A DNA stretch of 64,000 bases from Mesobaculum littorinae. GTDB lineage: Bacteria > Pseudomonadota > Alphaproteobacteria > Rhodobacterales > Rhodobacteraceae. A model generated the notes under the pieces. It saw only the letters and a list, made by a program, of their open reading frames with translations. It did not search any database and was not told where the DNA came from. Within the stretch, counting starts at the first letter, position 1, and each line of letters starts with the position of its first letter. Location of the stretch: NCBI RefSeq assembly GCF_004011175.1, contig NZ_RQXX01000002.1, positions 496,001 through 560,000 on the forward strand, written 5' to 3'. Both the position numbers and the translations under genes were made by a program. This document shows positions 35,205 through 44,133 of this stretch, in pieces.

Positions 35205-35404
35205 TGGCGCTGGGACCGAAAGCACGGCGACGCTGGGCGATCTTCATCCTCGTGGTGCTGTTGCCCGTATACATCTTCGTCGCCGTGACGTTGGTGGGAT
35301 TTCTCGACCGGCCGCCGGTGCTGGTCGAACTGGCGATATACGTCGTGCTGGGGGTGCTCTGGGCGCTGCCCTTCAAGCGGCTGTTCCTAGGCGTCGGTCG
35401 CTAG
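35204..35404 (+). CDS. DUF2842 small membrane protein
   Basis: Encodes 66 residues starting inside the purA stop codon (TGATG). A basic N terminus (MALGPKARRRW) is followed by two membrane helices (about 12-33 and 40-60) with a short loop FLDRPPVLVE. This is the DUF2842 family of alphaproteobacterial membrane proteins; function unknown. The one-base overlap implies translational coupling with purA. Confidence 0.82.
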
Positions 35405-35783
35405 CCGCCGAAGTCCGTCCGGCCATCGTCCCGGCCCGCCGCCGCGGCTGTCGCCCTGCGTGCAATCCCGACCGGGCTGCAAACCGGCCCCGGGGCGCCG
35501 CCCTGTCAGCGCCTGTCGCGGGGCGGCAGGTTGGCCCCTTCAGGATGCGTGGAGTTTTTCCATTCGGCACAGGCGTCCACCCAGCCGCCTCCGCGGCACG
35601 GACGTGCTGCGGCGTTTGATCGCCCTGCGATTTCACGCTTCCAATCCTGCGCCTTGCAATCATGGCAGCGCCTCGTATCGCATGGCAGAGCTGAGCCGGT
35701 AAAATCCCCTGCCCGCCGCCCGCACCGCAGTTGGGGGGCGGTGCCAGCGCGTTCCCGTGCGCCCGCCCCGGGTGTCCGGCGCC
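35405..35783. other. Non-coding gap of 379 bp, nothing recognised
   Basis: Between the convergent DUF2842 and acidic-protein genes. No gene, tRNA, strong hairpin with T-run or repeat was seen. Short open frames on both strands lack ribosome binding sites and family features. Confidence 0.5.
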
Positions 35784-38700
35784 TTACTCGCCCACCGCCC
35801 TGGCCTGTGTGGCGTAGCGGGTATCTTCGGCGATGGCGAAGCGGCCCTGTCCCAGCTTGCGGATTCGGCCTTCGCGCAGCAGCTGGCCGAAGCTCTTCAG
35901 CCCCTCCTCGCGGCTGATCTCCTCGTCCTGAGCCACCGTGGCCGCACGACGCAGAAGCTGCGGGCGCGACAGCTCGGGCTGGCCCTCGACATAGGTTGCG
36001 TAGGCGGCGGCGGCCTCGAGGATGTCGGGCAGGTTCTTGGCCCCCACGCGTGCCGCGAAGTCGGAGAAGCTGACCGACTGATCCGCTGCCGTCAGCGTGT
36101 CGGCGCCCAGGCCCGGCGCGGGATCGGGGGCGGCGACGCGCCGGGGGCGCACGGCGTCGCGCCGTGCCGCGACCTCGGCCGGATCATCGATGCGCTGCTC
36201 GCGCACCAGCATCAGCGGCGCCGGGCGGTCTGCGATCGGGTTGCGCGGACGCGGCGTGGGCGTGCCGCCCTCGACCGGGCGGCGCGGGCGCACCACCTTG
36301 GCCAGGTCGTCGCGGTAGCGGTTCATCGCCTCGACCTCGGCCGGATCGGGGCGGTTGCCCTTCAGCAGCCGGTCGGCGCGCGTCGCGGCGACCGCGGCCT
36401 TGAGATGCGCGATGGCCGAGCGGCGGCGCGTGTTCTCGCCGTTGGTCAGCTTTGCGTTGGTTTCGGACAGTAGCCGGTCCAGCGATTGCTCGTCGCCGTT
36501 CTGCTGGTTGGCCGGTTCGTCGTCCGCATGTTCCTCGGCCGCCTCTTCTGGGGCCTCGGCCAGGTCGGCATAGCGGGCGCGGCGCTCCGTCTCGGCGCGG
36601 GCGGCATCGCGGGCCGCCGCCTCGGCCGCGTCGCGTTCGACCTGCGCCAGCTCGGCGGCCAGCGCGTCCTCTTCCTCGGGGTCAAGGCTGCTGTCGCCGA
36701 TCAGGTCGCGGATGCCGCGGGTCAGGTCGTCCTCGTCCGCCTGACCGAGGGTCGGTGCGGCGTCCTCAGCGGTCTTTTCGGTCGCATCCGAGCTGTCTTC
36801 GTCCTCGATTTCCTCGATCTCGCCGGCGGCGAGCGCAGCTTCGAATTCGCTGCGCTTCATGCGGATGACCCGGGCCTGCGGGCGGCCGTCGGGGGCGGCT
36901 TCTTCGGTTTCGACCTCGATCTCGTCTTCGTCCAGTGCGACGGCGTCTTCGGTCAGCTCGAACGCGGCCTCCGGCTCGGTCACGGCATCGTCGTCGTGGG
37001 TGTGGCTTTGCGTTGCGTCCGTCTCGATCGCATCGGTTTCGGCCACGTCGCTTTCAGCCGCGTCGCGTTCGGCGGGCGTCTCGGTCAGGCGGACCGCCGC
37101 GATACGGGTTTCGCGCACCTCGGCGAACAGCGCGGTGACAGCGGCGCCCGTGGCAGCGTCATCCTCGTCCGTCACCTCGGGGTCTGCGACCGGATCCGCA
37201 TCGAGTTCGCCGTCCAGATCCTCATTCAGGACTTCGGCCAGATCCTGGGCCACATCCTCTGGGCTGTCGGCCGCGACCTCTGCGTCCGGGGCATCCGGGG
37301 CAATACCCTCGGCGCTCCGATCTTCGCGGGCAAGGCTGTCGCGCAGCGCGGCAAAGAGGGCCTCGGGGTCCTCGTCCTCTGCCTCGGCTTCGAACCCGTC
37401 CGCATCCCCCGCGGTGTCGGTCCCGGCGGTTTCCGCGTCGGGGGCGTCAAAGTCAGGGGCGTGGCGACCCTCGGTCTGATCCTTGGTCTTTCCTGCGGTC
37501 TCACCTGCGTCCAGCACGTCGGGCGTGGCGGGGGCGTCGCCCGCCGCCAGGTCAGCATCGGTTCCGCCCGCCTCTTCGCGCTCGAGAGCGGCGAACATGG
37601 TCTCCAGCTCGTCGCCCGATCCGGCAGGTTCGGCGGAGTCCTCGGCGTCGTCCCGCGGGGCGACGGTCGCCGCGGAGGCAGGGTCGGCCAGGGCTTCGAT
37701 CGCGGCTTCCAGCACGGTGTCGACGGCCGGGTCGTGCGCGGTGCCAGGGGCCGCCTCGGTCTCGTTCGCGGCGTCGGGCGCGGCGTCGGACGTCTCGTCC
37801 GCGTCCCGGGCTTCGTCCGCGGCAAGGGCGATCAGCGTTTCGGCGGCGATCAGCGCTTCAGCTTTGTCCTCGGCATCGGCGGTGTCGACCTCACCCTTGT
37901 ACTCGGCGACCTCGGCGGCCAGCGCGGCGCTGACCAGAGACCGCATGTCGGGGGAGGCGGCGGCGTCGGACACGGCGTGCTCGGGCGTGGCGCGGTCCGG
38001 GACGGAAACGGAATCGGTCACGGCGGTTTCGGGATCGGGGTCGGCCTCCAGCGCCTCCGTCATCTCATTAGATGCACCGCGGGGCTTTGCCCCGTCGATC
38101 GCGGCAGGCTCGGCCGGTGTGTCCGCTTGCCCGTCAGTGTCGTCCGTCGCGGCGCCATCGTCCGGCGTCGTGTCCTGCGTGGGGGCCGGTTCGGTGCGGT
38201 CGACGAGGTGGTCGGCGACGGTCAGCCGCGATTCGGTCTCGTCATCCTCGGGCGTCACGTCAAAGTCTTGCGCAGCCTCCGGTTCGGCAGCGGCGGCATC
38301 GACGGGCGTCTCGTCGTCGGGGGTCGCGAAGGCGTCGGCGATCGAGCCCATGAAGGCCGGTTCCGTCGGCTCATCCTCTTCGAAGGTCGCGGCCATCGGA
38401 TCGGGGCGGTTGCGCGCGCGGGCCACGGCGGCACGGATGCGGGCCAGCTTGGCGGCAACGCTGTCGGCAGCGGGGTCGACCTCGGCCCCCGTCGCGGCTT
38501 CGGCTGCGGCGGGCGACACCTGTGCGGCCCCGGGCGCGGCGTGGTCCGCGGCGGGCTGGGCGCCTTCGTGGTGCGAGGCTGGCGCCGTCGCCGGGGCGAT
38601 GGCGGTCGAAGGGCGATCTTCGGAGGACTGGGGCGCCGTTGCGTCGGGCGTGGCCGGCTGCGATGCCGACTGAACGGCGGGCTGCTCGACCGGCCGGGCG

Positions 38701-39002
38701 GAGGCCTCCGGGGTGGGCTGCTGGGCGGCGAGCGGACCGGTGCCGGAGCTTTGCCGCAGAACCAGCCCCTGTTCGCGGTCGATCCGCGCCTCGACCTGCG
38801 CGCGGCTTTCGCGTTCGGCGATGCGGTGCAGCATTTCGGCGTCGGGCTGCGGCGGTTCGGCGCCGAAATACCGGTCATGCGCCGCCAGATCGCGGAAGTA
38901 CTCGGCGATGGACCGCATCGTGTTGAAGGGATCGTCGAACCCCTCCAAGGTGCACGAGAAGGTCCCGTATGACACGGTGAGAATTTTGCTCGTCCCAACC
39001 AT
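35784..39002 (-). CDS. Very acidic 1072-residue protein of unknown function
   Basis: The N-terminal 60 residues (MVGTSKILTVSYGTFSCTL, then EGFDDPFNTMRSIAEYFRDLAA) look conserved and folded. Residues about 60-790 are dominated by Ala, Asp, Glu, Thr and Pro and should be disordered, with many degenerate D/E-A-T blocks. Residues about 790-870 are charged and helical (EEDALAAELAQVERDAAEAAARDAAR), and the last 200 hold a compact-looking domain (SFSDFAARVGAKNLPDILEAAAAYATYVEGQ, with RRAATVAQDEEISREEGLKSFGQLL). No signal peptide, membrane helix or enzyme motif. AGGAAG lies 12 bases before ATG. I do not recognise a named family; it may be a Rhodobacterales-specific scaffold or cell-envelope factor. 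Confidence 0.75.
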   Translation of the reverse strand: MVGTSKILTVSYGTFSCTLEGFDDPFNTMRSIAEYFRDLAAHDRYFGAEPPQPDAEMLHRIAERESRAQVEARIDREQGLVLRQSSGTGPLAAQQPTPEASARPVEQPAVQSASQPATPDATAPQSSEDRPSTAIAPATAPASHHEGAQPAADHAAPGAAQVSPAAAEAATGAEVDPAADSVAAKLARIRAAVARARNRPDPMAATFEEDEPTEPAFMGSIADAFATPDDETPVDAAAAEPEAAQDFDVTPEDDETESRLTVADHLVDRTEPAPTQDTTPDDGAATDDTDGQADTPAEPAAIDGAKPRGASNEMTEALEADPDPETAVTDSVSVPDRATPEHAVSDAAASPDMRSLVSAALAAEVAEYKGEVDTADAEDKAEALIAAETLIALAADEARDADETSDAAPDAANETEAAPGTAHDPAVDTVLEAAIEALADPASAATVAPRDDAEDSAEPAGSGDELETMFAALEREEAGGTDADLAAGDAPATPDVLDAGETAGKTKDQTEGRHAPDFDAPDAETAGTDTAGDADGFEAEAEDEDPEALFAALRDSLAREDRSAEGIAPDAPDAEVAADSPEDVAQDLAEVLNEDLDGELDADPVADPEVTDEDDAATGAAVTALFAEVRETRIAAVRLTETPAERDAAESDVAETDAIETDATQSHTHDDDAVTEPEAAFELTEDAVALDEDEIEVETEEAAPDGRPQARVIRMKRSEFEAALAAGEIEEIEDEDSSDATEKTAEDAAPTLGQADEDDLTRGIRDLIGDSSLDPEEEDALAAELAQVERDAAEAAARDAARAETERRARYADLAEAPEEAAEEHADDEPANQQNGDEQSLDRLLSETNAKLTNGENTRRRSAIAHLKAAVAATRADRLLKGNRPDPAEVEAMNRYRDDLAKVVRPRRPVEGGTPTPRPRNPIADRPAPLMLVREQRIDDPAEVAARRDAVRPRRVAAPDPAPGLGADTLTAADQSVSFSDFAARVGAKNLPDILEAAAAYATYVEGQPELSRPQLLRRAATVAQDEEISREEGLKSFGQLLREGRIRKLGQGRFAIAEDTRYATQARAVGE

Positions 39003-39140
39003 TACTCGCTCACTTCCTGCTCCGCTCCGGCAAGGGTGTATTTACCACGCATTGGTTCGCAAATCCGAACAGAACTGGGTTCATTGCGGCTTCTTTTCAG
39101 GGCCAATTTGTGACGACGTCTGCCTTACGCGGTCAAGATC

Positions 39141-39830
39141 GTGACCAGCGCTCCGGTTCTGAGCAGCGCCGCACCCGTGACTTTGCTGGGCGGGGGCGCC
39201 GTGACGGCCACGGATCTCGCGCTGGCGCTGCGGATCGCGCCGCAGCTTGTCGCCGCGGATGGCGGGGCGCAGGCGGCGCTGGATTGTGGCGTCTGTCCCG
39301 ACGCGGTGGTGGGCGATTTCGACTCTCTGGGGGAGGCCGCGCGCGCCGCGTTGCCCGCCGACCGGCTGCACCATGTCGCCGAACAGGAGAGCACGGATTT
39401 CGACAAGTGCCTGCACGCGGTCGAGGCGCCGCTGCTGCTGGCGCTGGGGTTCACCGGCCTGCGGCTGGATCACACGCTGGCGGCGCTGAACGCGCTGGTA
39501 CGCCACGGCGCACGGCGCGTGGTGATGCTGGGCTCGGACGACATCTGCTTTCACGCCCGCGGGGACGAGCGGTTGGACCTGCCGCCGGGTCTGCGGCTGT
39601 CGCTGTTCCCGATGGCTGCGGTCACGGGCCGCTCGGAGGGGCTGGAATGGCCCATCGACGGGCTGAAGCTTGCGCCCGACGGGCGGGTCGGCACGTCGAA
39701 CCGGGTCACGGGGCGGGTCCGGCTGCGGTTGTCGGGGCCGGGGATGCTGGTCCTGCTGCCCCGGGCGGCACTGGCGCCGGTGCTGGCGGGGTGGGGCTTT
39801 GCCGGGCCAGGCGACGTTCGCGCAGGATGA
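39141..39830 (+). CDS. thiN: Thiamine diphosphokinase
   Basis: Encodes 229 residues from GTG at 39141. The enzyme makes thiamine diphosphate from thiamine and ATP, the cofactor of Xsc in this window. Family motifs are LVAADGGAQAAL, AVVGDFDSLG, EQESTDFDKCLHA and LGFTGLRLDHTLAALNAL, followed by the thiamine-binding C-terminal beta domain ending around EGLEWPIDGLKL and GTSNRVTG. No strong ribosome binding site is seen at the GTG. Its last 125 bases overlap the end of the convergent transporter gene. Confidence 0.93.
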   Translation: MTSAPVLSSAAPVTLLGGGAVTATDLALALRIAPQLVAADGGAQAALDCGVCPDAVVGDFDSLGEAARAALPADRLHHVAEQESTDFDKCLHAVEAPLLLALGFTGLRLDHTLAALNALVRHGARRVVMLGSDDICFHARGDERLDLPPGLRLSLFPMAAVTGRSEGLEWPIDGLKLAPDGRVGTSNRVTGRVRLRLSGPGMLVLLPRAALAPVLAGWGFAGPGDVRAG

Positions 39831-40689
39831 CGTAAAGCCCCGCGGCCACCGTGACGGCGATGCCCGCCGCGGCGGGGCCGTTGGGCAGGTCGCGAAACAT
39901 CGCGAAGCCCACCACCGTGGCGACCGGGATTTCGAGATATTGCATCGGCGCCAGCGTCGCGGCGGGGGCATAGCGCAGGCTGGCGGTCATCAGCAGATGT
40001 CCCCCGGTGCCGAGCGCGCCCATCAGCAGCGCCAGCCAGATCACCGTCGCGTCGTCGGGCCGGACCGGGGCCAGCGCGGCATCGCCCGTCGCGGCGAAGA
40101 GCGCGAGCAAGGGCAGCAGCACAGCCGAGGCCATGAGCCCGTTCAGGAACTGCATCGAAACGGCATCGACCTGCCGCGCGACCCGGCGCGTGACCAGCAT
40201 GAACAGCGCAAAGCTGAGCGCCACCGCGAGGGGCAGCAGGGCAGGGGCGCCGACCTCGGCGAAATTGGGCTGCACCACCAGCAGCGTGCCGGCAAAGCCC
40301 GCGGCGCAGGCGGCCAGCCGGTGGGGGCCGACCTCTTCGCCCAGGAAAAGGCGCCCCATCAGCAACAGAAGGAAAGGCATGACGAAGACGATGGCTATGC
40401 AGTCGGCCAGCGGCAGAACCCGCAGCGCGAGGAACATCGCGGTGATGCCGACCATGTGCAGGGCGGTGCGCAAGGCCATCAGCCCCAGCATCCGCCGGTC
40501 ATAGCGCAGGGGCAGCCGCCACAGCCAGACCAGCGGCGCGAGGTAGAGCGCCTGCAGAACGAAGCGCGCGGCGACAAGCTCGGCCATCGGCAGCCGGGTG
40601 CCCAGCAGCTTTGCCACGCCATCGCCCGTGGGCGCGATCACGCAGAAGCCGAGCATCAGGAGGATGCCGAGAAGCGGGCGGTCGGTCAT
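39706..40689 (-). CDS. DMT/EamA-family drug-metabolite transporter
   Basis: Encodes 327 residues from ATG at 40689. Ten membrane helices in two EamA repeats; recognisable pieces are LVAARFVLQALYLAPL, ALRVLPLADCIAIVFVMPFLL and SLRYAPAATLAPMQYLEIPVATVVGF. Proteins of this kind export small metabolites; the substrate is unknown. The last 35 residues are Pro/Ala-rich and lie over the 3' end of thiN on the opposite strand, so the tail may have grown by loss of an earlier stop. The frame stays open far upstream, but that part is antisense to the phosphate transporter gene. Confidence 0.88.
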   Translation of the reverse strand: MTDRPLLGILLMLGFCVIAPTGDGVAKLLGTRLPMAELVAARFVLQALYLAPLVWLWRLPLRYDRRMLGLMALRTALHMVGITAMFLALRVLPLADCIAIVFVMPFLLLLMGRLFLGEEVGPHRLAACAAGFAGTLLVVQPNFAEVGAPALLPLAVALSFALFMLVTRRVARQVDAVSMQFLNGLMASAVLLPLLALFAATGDAALAPVRPDDATVIWLALLMGALGTGGHLLMTASLRYAPAATLAPMQYLEIPVATVVGFAMFRDLPNGPAAAGIAVTVAAGLYVILRERRLARQSPTPPAPAPVPPGAAGPASPAPTTAAGPAP

Positions 40690-40967
40690 ACCCCCGAACC
40701 CTAGGCGTGGGTCGTCCCGAGGGCAACGCACGTCGAACGTGTGCGGCCTGTCAGCCGCGTGGTTCCGAGGCGCCGAAGGGGAGGGGGCCGCGTCCGGCGG
40801 TTCGCGCCCCCCGCGGCCGTCGTTGCAGGATGCGACGCCTCTTGTCGCGCCGGGACACGCACGCGCCGTGGCCGGCCCCGCAACGCGTCCCGCTGAGGGA
40901 ACACCCCTTGGGCCCGATGGTCCGGGGGGCTGCGCGCGGTTTGTCCGGGCGTTGCCCGGGGCGGGGG

Positions 40968-42440
40968 TCAGAGCAGTTGCGACAGGATCAGCGAGGTCGC
41001 GGCAGATAGAAGGGCCGCCGCGGGCACGGTGATCAGCCATGCCGCGATGATCGTCAGGAAATGCGAGCGGCGCACCAGCTTGCGGCGGCGCCGCTCTTCC
41101 TGCGCCATGGTGCGGTCGCGGCGGCGGGTCTTCTTGAGCCTGCGCACCCGCCGCTCGGCATGCCATTCGCGGTAGAAGCCGACGCCGAAGATGCCGCCGA
41201 TAGCGATGTGGGTCGAGCTGACCGGCAGGCCCAGCCACGACGCGGCGATGACCGTCACCGCCGCCGACAGCGCCACGCAGTAGGCCCGCATGGGATTGAG
41301 CTTGGTGATCTGGTTGCCCACCATTCGGATCAGCTTGGGCCCGAAGAGGATCAGGCCAAAGCTGATCCCCGCGGCCCCGATCACCATGACCCAGAGCGGG
41401 ATCGCGACCTGACCGGAAACCAGTCCGCTGGCATCCGTGCCGACGATGGCGGCCAGCGGCCCCACCGCGTTGGCCACGTCGTTGGCGCCATGGGCAAAGG
41501 ACAGCAGCGCCGCCGACACGACCAGCGGCAGCCGGAACAGGGCGTTGAGCGATTTCTCCTCGTCGGGCAGGCCCTGCGACTGGACCCGGATCAGCGGCCG
41601 GCTGATGATGCCGGCGATCAGCCCCAGCGGCAGCGCGATGGCCAGGGCGGTGCCGACGCCGATATCGGCCACGTGGCTCAGTCCCTTGATGGCGAGGTAG
41701 CCGGTAAAGGCCGCGGTCATCACCCCGATCAGGGCGGGCACCCATGTCCGCGCCGCCTCGATCCGCTGCGGGCGGTAGACGATGGCAAGGTTGATGAAGG
41801 CCAGCATCAGCGCCGCGATGACGCCGCCCATGAAAGGCGAGATCACCCAGCTGGCCGCGATGGCGCCCATCGTGGACCAGGACACGGCGGAAAAGCCCGC
41901 CGCCGCCACGCCCGCGCCCAGCACCCCGCCCACGACCGAATGCGTGGTCGAGACCGGGGCACCGATCCACGTGGCAAGGTTGACCCAGATCGCCGCCGAC
42001 AGAAGCGCGGCCAGCATCGCGACGATGAACGCCTCGGGGCTGGCAAAGCTCGCCGGACTGACGATGCCCTTCGAGATGGTCGAGACGACGTCGCCGCCCG
42101 CCAGCAGCGCGCCTGCGCTTTCGCAGATTGCGGCGATGGCGATCGCGCCCATCATCGACAGCGCCTTGGCGCCCACGGCGGGGCCCATGTTGTTGGCGAC
42201 ATCGTTGGCGCCGATGTTCAGCGCCATGTAGGCGCCGAAGGCGGCGGCGACCACGACGTAAAGCGACCCCTGCGTCGTGACCATCCCGGCCGCCAGCGCG
42301 GCGAGGCCGATCAGCAAAAGCGACATGCCCACACCCACCAGCGGGCGCGACACGAACATCGTCGCGGATTCGACGCGAGAGACCCGGTTCAGGTCGGAAT
42401 CTAGGGTTTTCCAGCGGTAGGTATTGTCCGTGCTGCTCAC
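40968..42440 (-). CDS. PiT-family inorganic phosphate transporter
   Basis: Encodes 490 residues from GTG at 42440. Both PiT signature repeats are present: MALNIGANDVANNMGPAVG and FAHGANDVANAVGPLAA, plus APVSTTHSVVGGVLGAG and LPVSSTHIAIGGIFGVG. About eleven membrane helices; phosphate (or metal-phosphate) is moved with a cation. A very basic cytoplasmic stretch (RRVRRLKKTRRRDR, then EERRRRKLVRRS) lies before the last helix. The start is placed 14 bases after the Nudix gene stop; upstream in-frame codons would lie inside that gene. Confidence 0.92.
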   Translation of the reverse strand: MSSTDNTYRWKTLDSDLNRVSRVESATMFVSRPLVGVGMSLLLIGLAALAAGMVTTQGSLYVVVAAAFGAYMALNIGANDVANNMGPAVGAKALSMMGAIAIAAICESAGALLAGGDVVSTISKGIVSPASFASPEAFIVAMLAALLSAAIWVNLATWIGAPVSTTHSVVGGVLGAGVAAAGFSAVSWSTMGAIAASWVISPFMGGVIAALMLAFINLAIVYRPQRIEAARTWVPALIGVMTAAFTGYLAIKGLSHVADIGVGTALAIALPLGLIAGIISRPLIRVQSQGLPDEEKSLNALFRLPLVVSAALLSFAHGANDVANAVGPLAAIVGTDASGLVSGQVAIPLWVMVIGAAGISFGLILFGPKLIRMVGNQITKLNPMRAYCVALSAAVTVIAASWLGLPVSSTHIAIGGIFGVGFYREWHAERRVRRLKKTRRRDRTMAQEERRRRKLVRRSHFLTIIAAWLITVPAAALLSAATSLILSQLL

Positions 42441-42453
42441 GTATCCGTCCCGG

Positions 42454-42930
42454 TCAGAGGTCTTGCAAGCCGCGCAGGCGCGGTTCGACGCCGCGCAGCA
42501 GCGTGGCAAGGTCGGGTTCGTCCACCATGTCCGCGGCCTCGGCCGGCGCGATCCACCGGCGGGTGCGCTCGGAGGCCTCGGGGAAGTCGTCGGACTGCGC
42601 GACCAGCCGGAACGCGAAGACGTCGACCTCGGTATGGACGGGCACGCCGCCGCGCATCCGCTTGGCGTAGGTATAGCGTCCGATGGCCCGGGCCTCGGGG
42701 GCGAGCGTCACGCCGCCTTCCTCCCACGCCTCTTCGCGCGCGGTGTCCTCGGCGTCGAGCCCGGTCTTGGGCCAGCCCTTGGGCAGGACCCAGCGCCCGG
42801 TTCCGCGAGAGGTCAGCAACAGGATTTCAATCCCCGACTCCCCGGCGCGCCAGCAGAGCGCCGCCACCTGGTAACGCGGCGGGCGGCGCAGGATCGGCGA
42901 CAGGTAGTCGGTCCAGAGACTGCGGAACAT
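42454..42930 (-). CDS. Nudix hydrolase
   Basis: Encodes 158 residues from ATG at 42930, preceded by CGGAGGG. The Nudix box is read in GWPKTGLDAEDTAREEAWEEGG (here split: G..., then AREEAWEEGGV), which holds the metal-binding glutamates. Nudix enzymes split nucleoside diphosphates linked to other groups; members of this size next to phosphate genes often act on diphosphoinositol-like or diadenosine polyphosphates. It reads into the PiT gene and is likely co-transcribed with it, though no regulator is visible. Confidence 0.88.
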   Translation of the reverse strand: MFRSLWTDYLSPILRRPPRYQVAALCWRAGESGIEILLLTSRGTGRWVLPKGWPKTGLDAEDTAREEAWEEGGVTLAPEARAIGRYTYAKRMRGGVPVHTEVDVFAFRLVAQSDDFPEASERTRRWIAPAEAADMVDEPDLATLLRGVEPRLRGLQDL

Positions 42931-43011
42931 GGAAACAGACGCCCTCCGGGGCTCAAGCGATCGGCAAAGGCTGCCTATAAAGCGTAATGCCGAATATGAC
43001 AAATGTGACAG

Positions 43012-44133
43012 TCAGATCCGCGGGACGATGAAATCGGGCGTGATCCCGGCGCGGGCGATGGCGTGGTCCACGTCGAGCCCTGCCAAGGATCCCTCGTCCG
43101 TGACCAGCGCCGTGGCGAACCCGGCCTGCGCCCCGCCCAGGATATCGGTGTGCAGCGTGTCGCCCACCATCAGCACCCGCGCGGGGGCGAGTCCCGGCGC
43201 GCACCTCGCCAGCGCGAGGTCGAAGATCTCGGGGAAGGGTTTTCCCAGGAACCGCGGCGCGATCCCGGTCGCGTCGGTCAGCGCGTGGGCGAACCAGCCC
43301 GGTTCGCGCGACAACCCGCCTTCGCGCGGGGCGACAAGGTCGGGGTTGCCCACCCAGACCGGGCGGGGACGGGCGCGCAAGGCGTCCTCAAGCAGGGATT
43401 GCCGCGCCGCGGTCCAGCCGTCAGATCCCACCAGCAGAAAGCCCTCGGCCCGGTCATAGGCCGCGGGATCGTCGCCCAGCCACAGAGGGTCCAGCGCCGC
43501 CAGCTCGCCCGGATCGGTGGCGGGGTTCATCATCGCGCCCCAACGCCGCGGCGGCGCCTTGGCCAGCGCGGCCAGCAACGCGTCGCGGCTGGTCACGACC
43601 TCCGCCTCGTCCAGGTCGAAGCCCAGCCGGTGCAGGCGGGCCATCATGTGCGCCTTGGGATAGCCGGCCGAGTTCGAGACCACGGCGATGGCCTTGCCTG
43701 CCGCCCGCAGCGCGGCAAGGCGCGCGACCGCGCCCGCGATCGCGGTATCGCCTACGTTCAGCACGCCATAGGCGTCGAAGAGGATCAGGTCGTAGCCCGC
43801 GGCCACCGGACCCAGATCCGCGCGGCGGATCGGGCTGCGGGGCCGGGTGGGGGCGGCGAGGGGCGGCAGGCGGTGCCGGACCTTCCGGTAAAGCTCGAAA
43901 GCCTCGGCCGGCGCGACGGTAGCCGGGGTCCCGTCTTCGCCCGCCTGATCGCTGCCTCCCTGACCGCCGACCTGCGGATTGCCGAGCCCGTAATCGCCGG
44001 GCCGGACAGGGTTTGGGCCCGACGCTGGATCGGGCGCCAGATCGGCCTCTTGGTCGGCCACCGGATCGGGCGCGTGGTCCGCCCGGCGCCCGGTTGCGGG
44101 CGGCGGGCGGCGGGCGGCGTCGGTCCCGCTCAC
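43012..44133 (-). CDS. HAD-superfamily (class IIA) phosphatase
   Basis: Encodes 373 residues from a GTG that overlaps the permease stop (GTGA), so translation is coupled. Residues 1-68 are Pro/Asp/Gly-rich and likely disordered; a helix with EAFELYRKVRHRLPPLAAP follows, then the HAD core: motif I YDLILFDAYGVLNVGDT, motif II VVSNSAGYPK, the class IIA cap, and motifs III/IV KPFPEIFDLAL and VLMVGDTLHTDILGG. Such enzymes hydrolyse small phosphomonoesters (NagD, glycerol-phosphate or pyridoxal-phosphate phosphatases). As last gene of a Phn-type transporter operon it may dephosphorylate the imported compound. A shorter start (GTG 43806) is possible but would lose the conserved helix. Confidence 0.82.
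   Translation of the reverse strand: MSGTDAARRPPPATGRRADHAPDPVADQEADLAPDPASGPNPVRPGDYGLGNPQVGGQGGSDQAGEDGTPATVAPAEAFELYRKVRHRLPPLAAPTRPRSPIRRADLGPVAAGYDLILFDAYGVLNVGDTAIAGAVARLAALRAAGKAIAVVSNSAGYPKAHMMARLHRLGFDLDEAEVVTSRDALLAALAKAPPRRWGAMMNPATDPGELAALDPLWLGDDPAAYDRAEGFLLVGSDGWTAARQSLLEDALRARPRPVWVGNPDLVAPREGGLSREPGWFAHALTDATGIAPRFLGKPFPEIFDLALARCAPGLAPARVLMVGDTLHTDILGGAQAGFATALVTDEGSLAGLDVDHAIARAGITPDFIVPRI

Noticed and set aside
36486-38972. Plus-strand open frame of 828 codons opposite the acidic-protein gene
   Set aside because: It arises from codon bias of Ala/Asp/Glu-rich coding on the other strand; it has no ribosome binding site and a biased Gly/Val/Arg composition with no family feature.
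40690-41970. Upstream extension of the DMT transporter frame
   Set aside because: It lies over the phosphate transporter gene in another frame and shows shadow composition.
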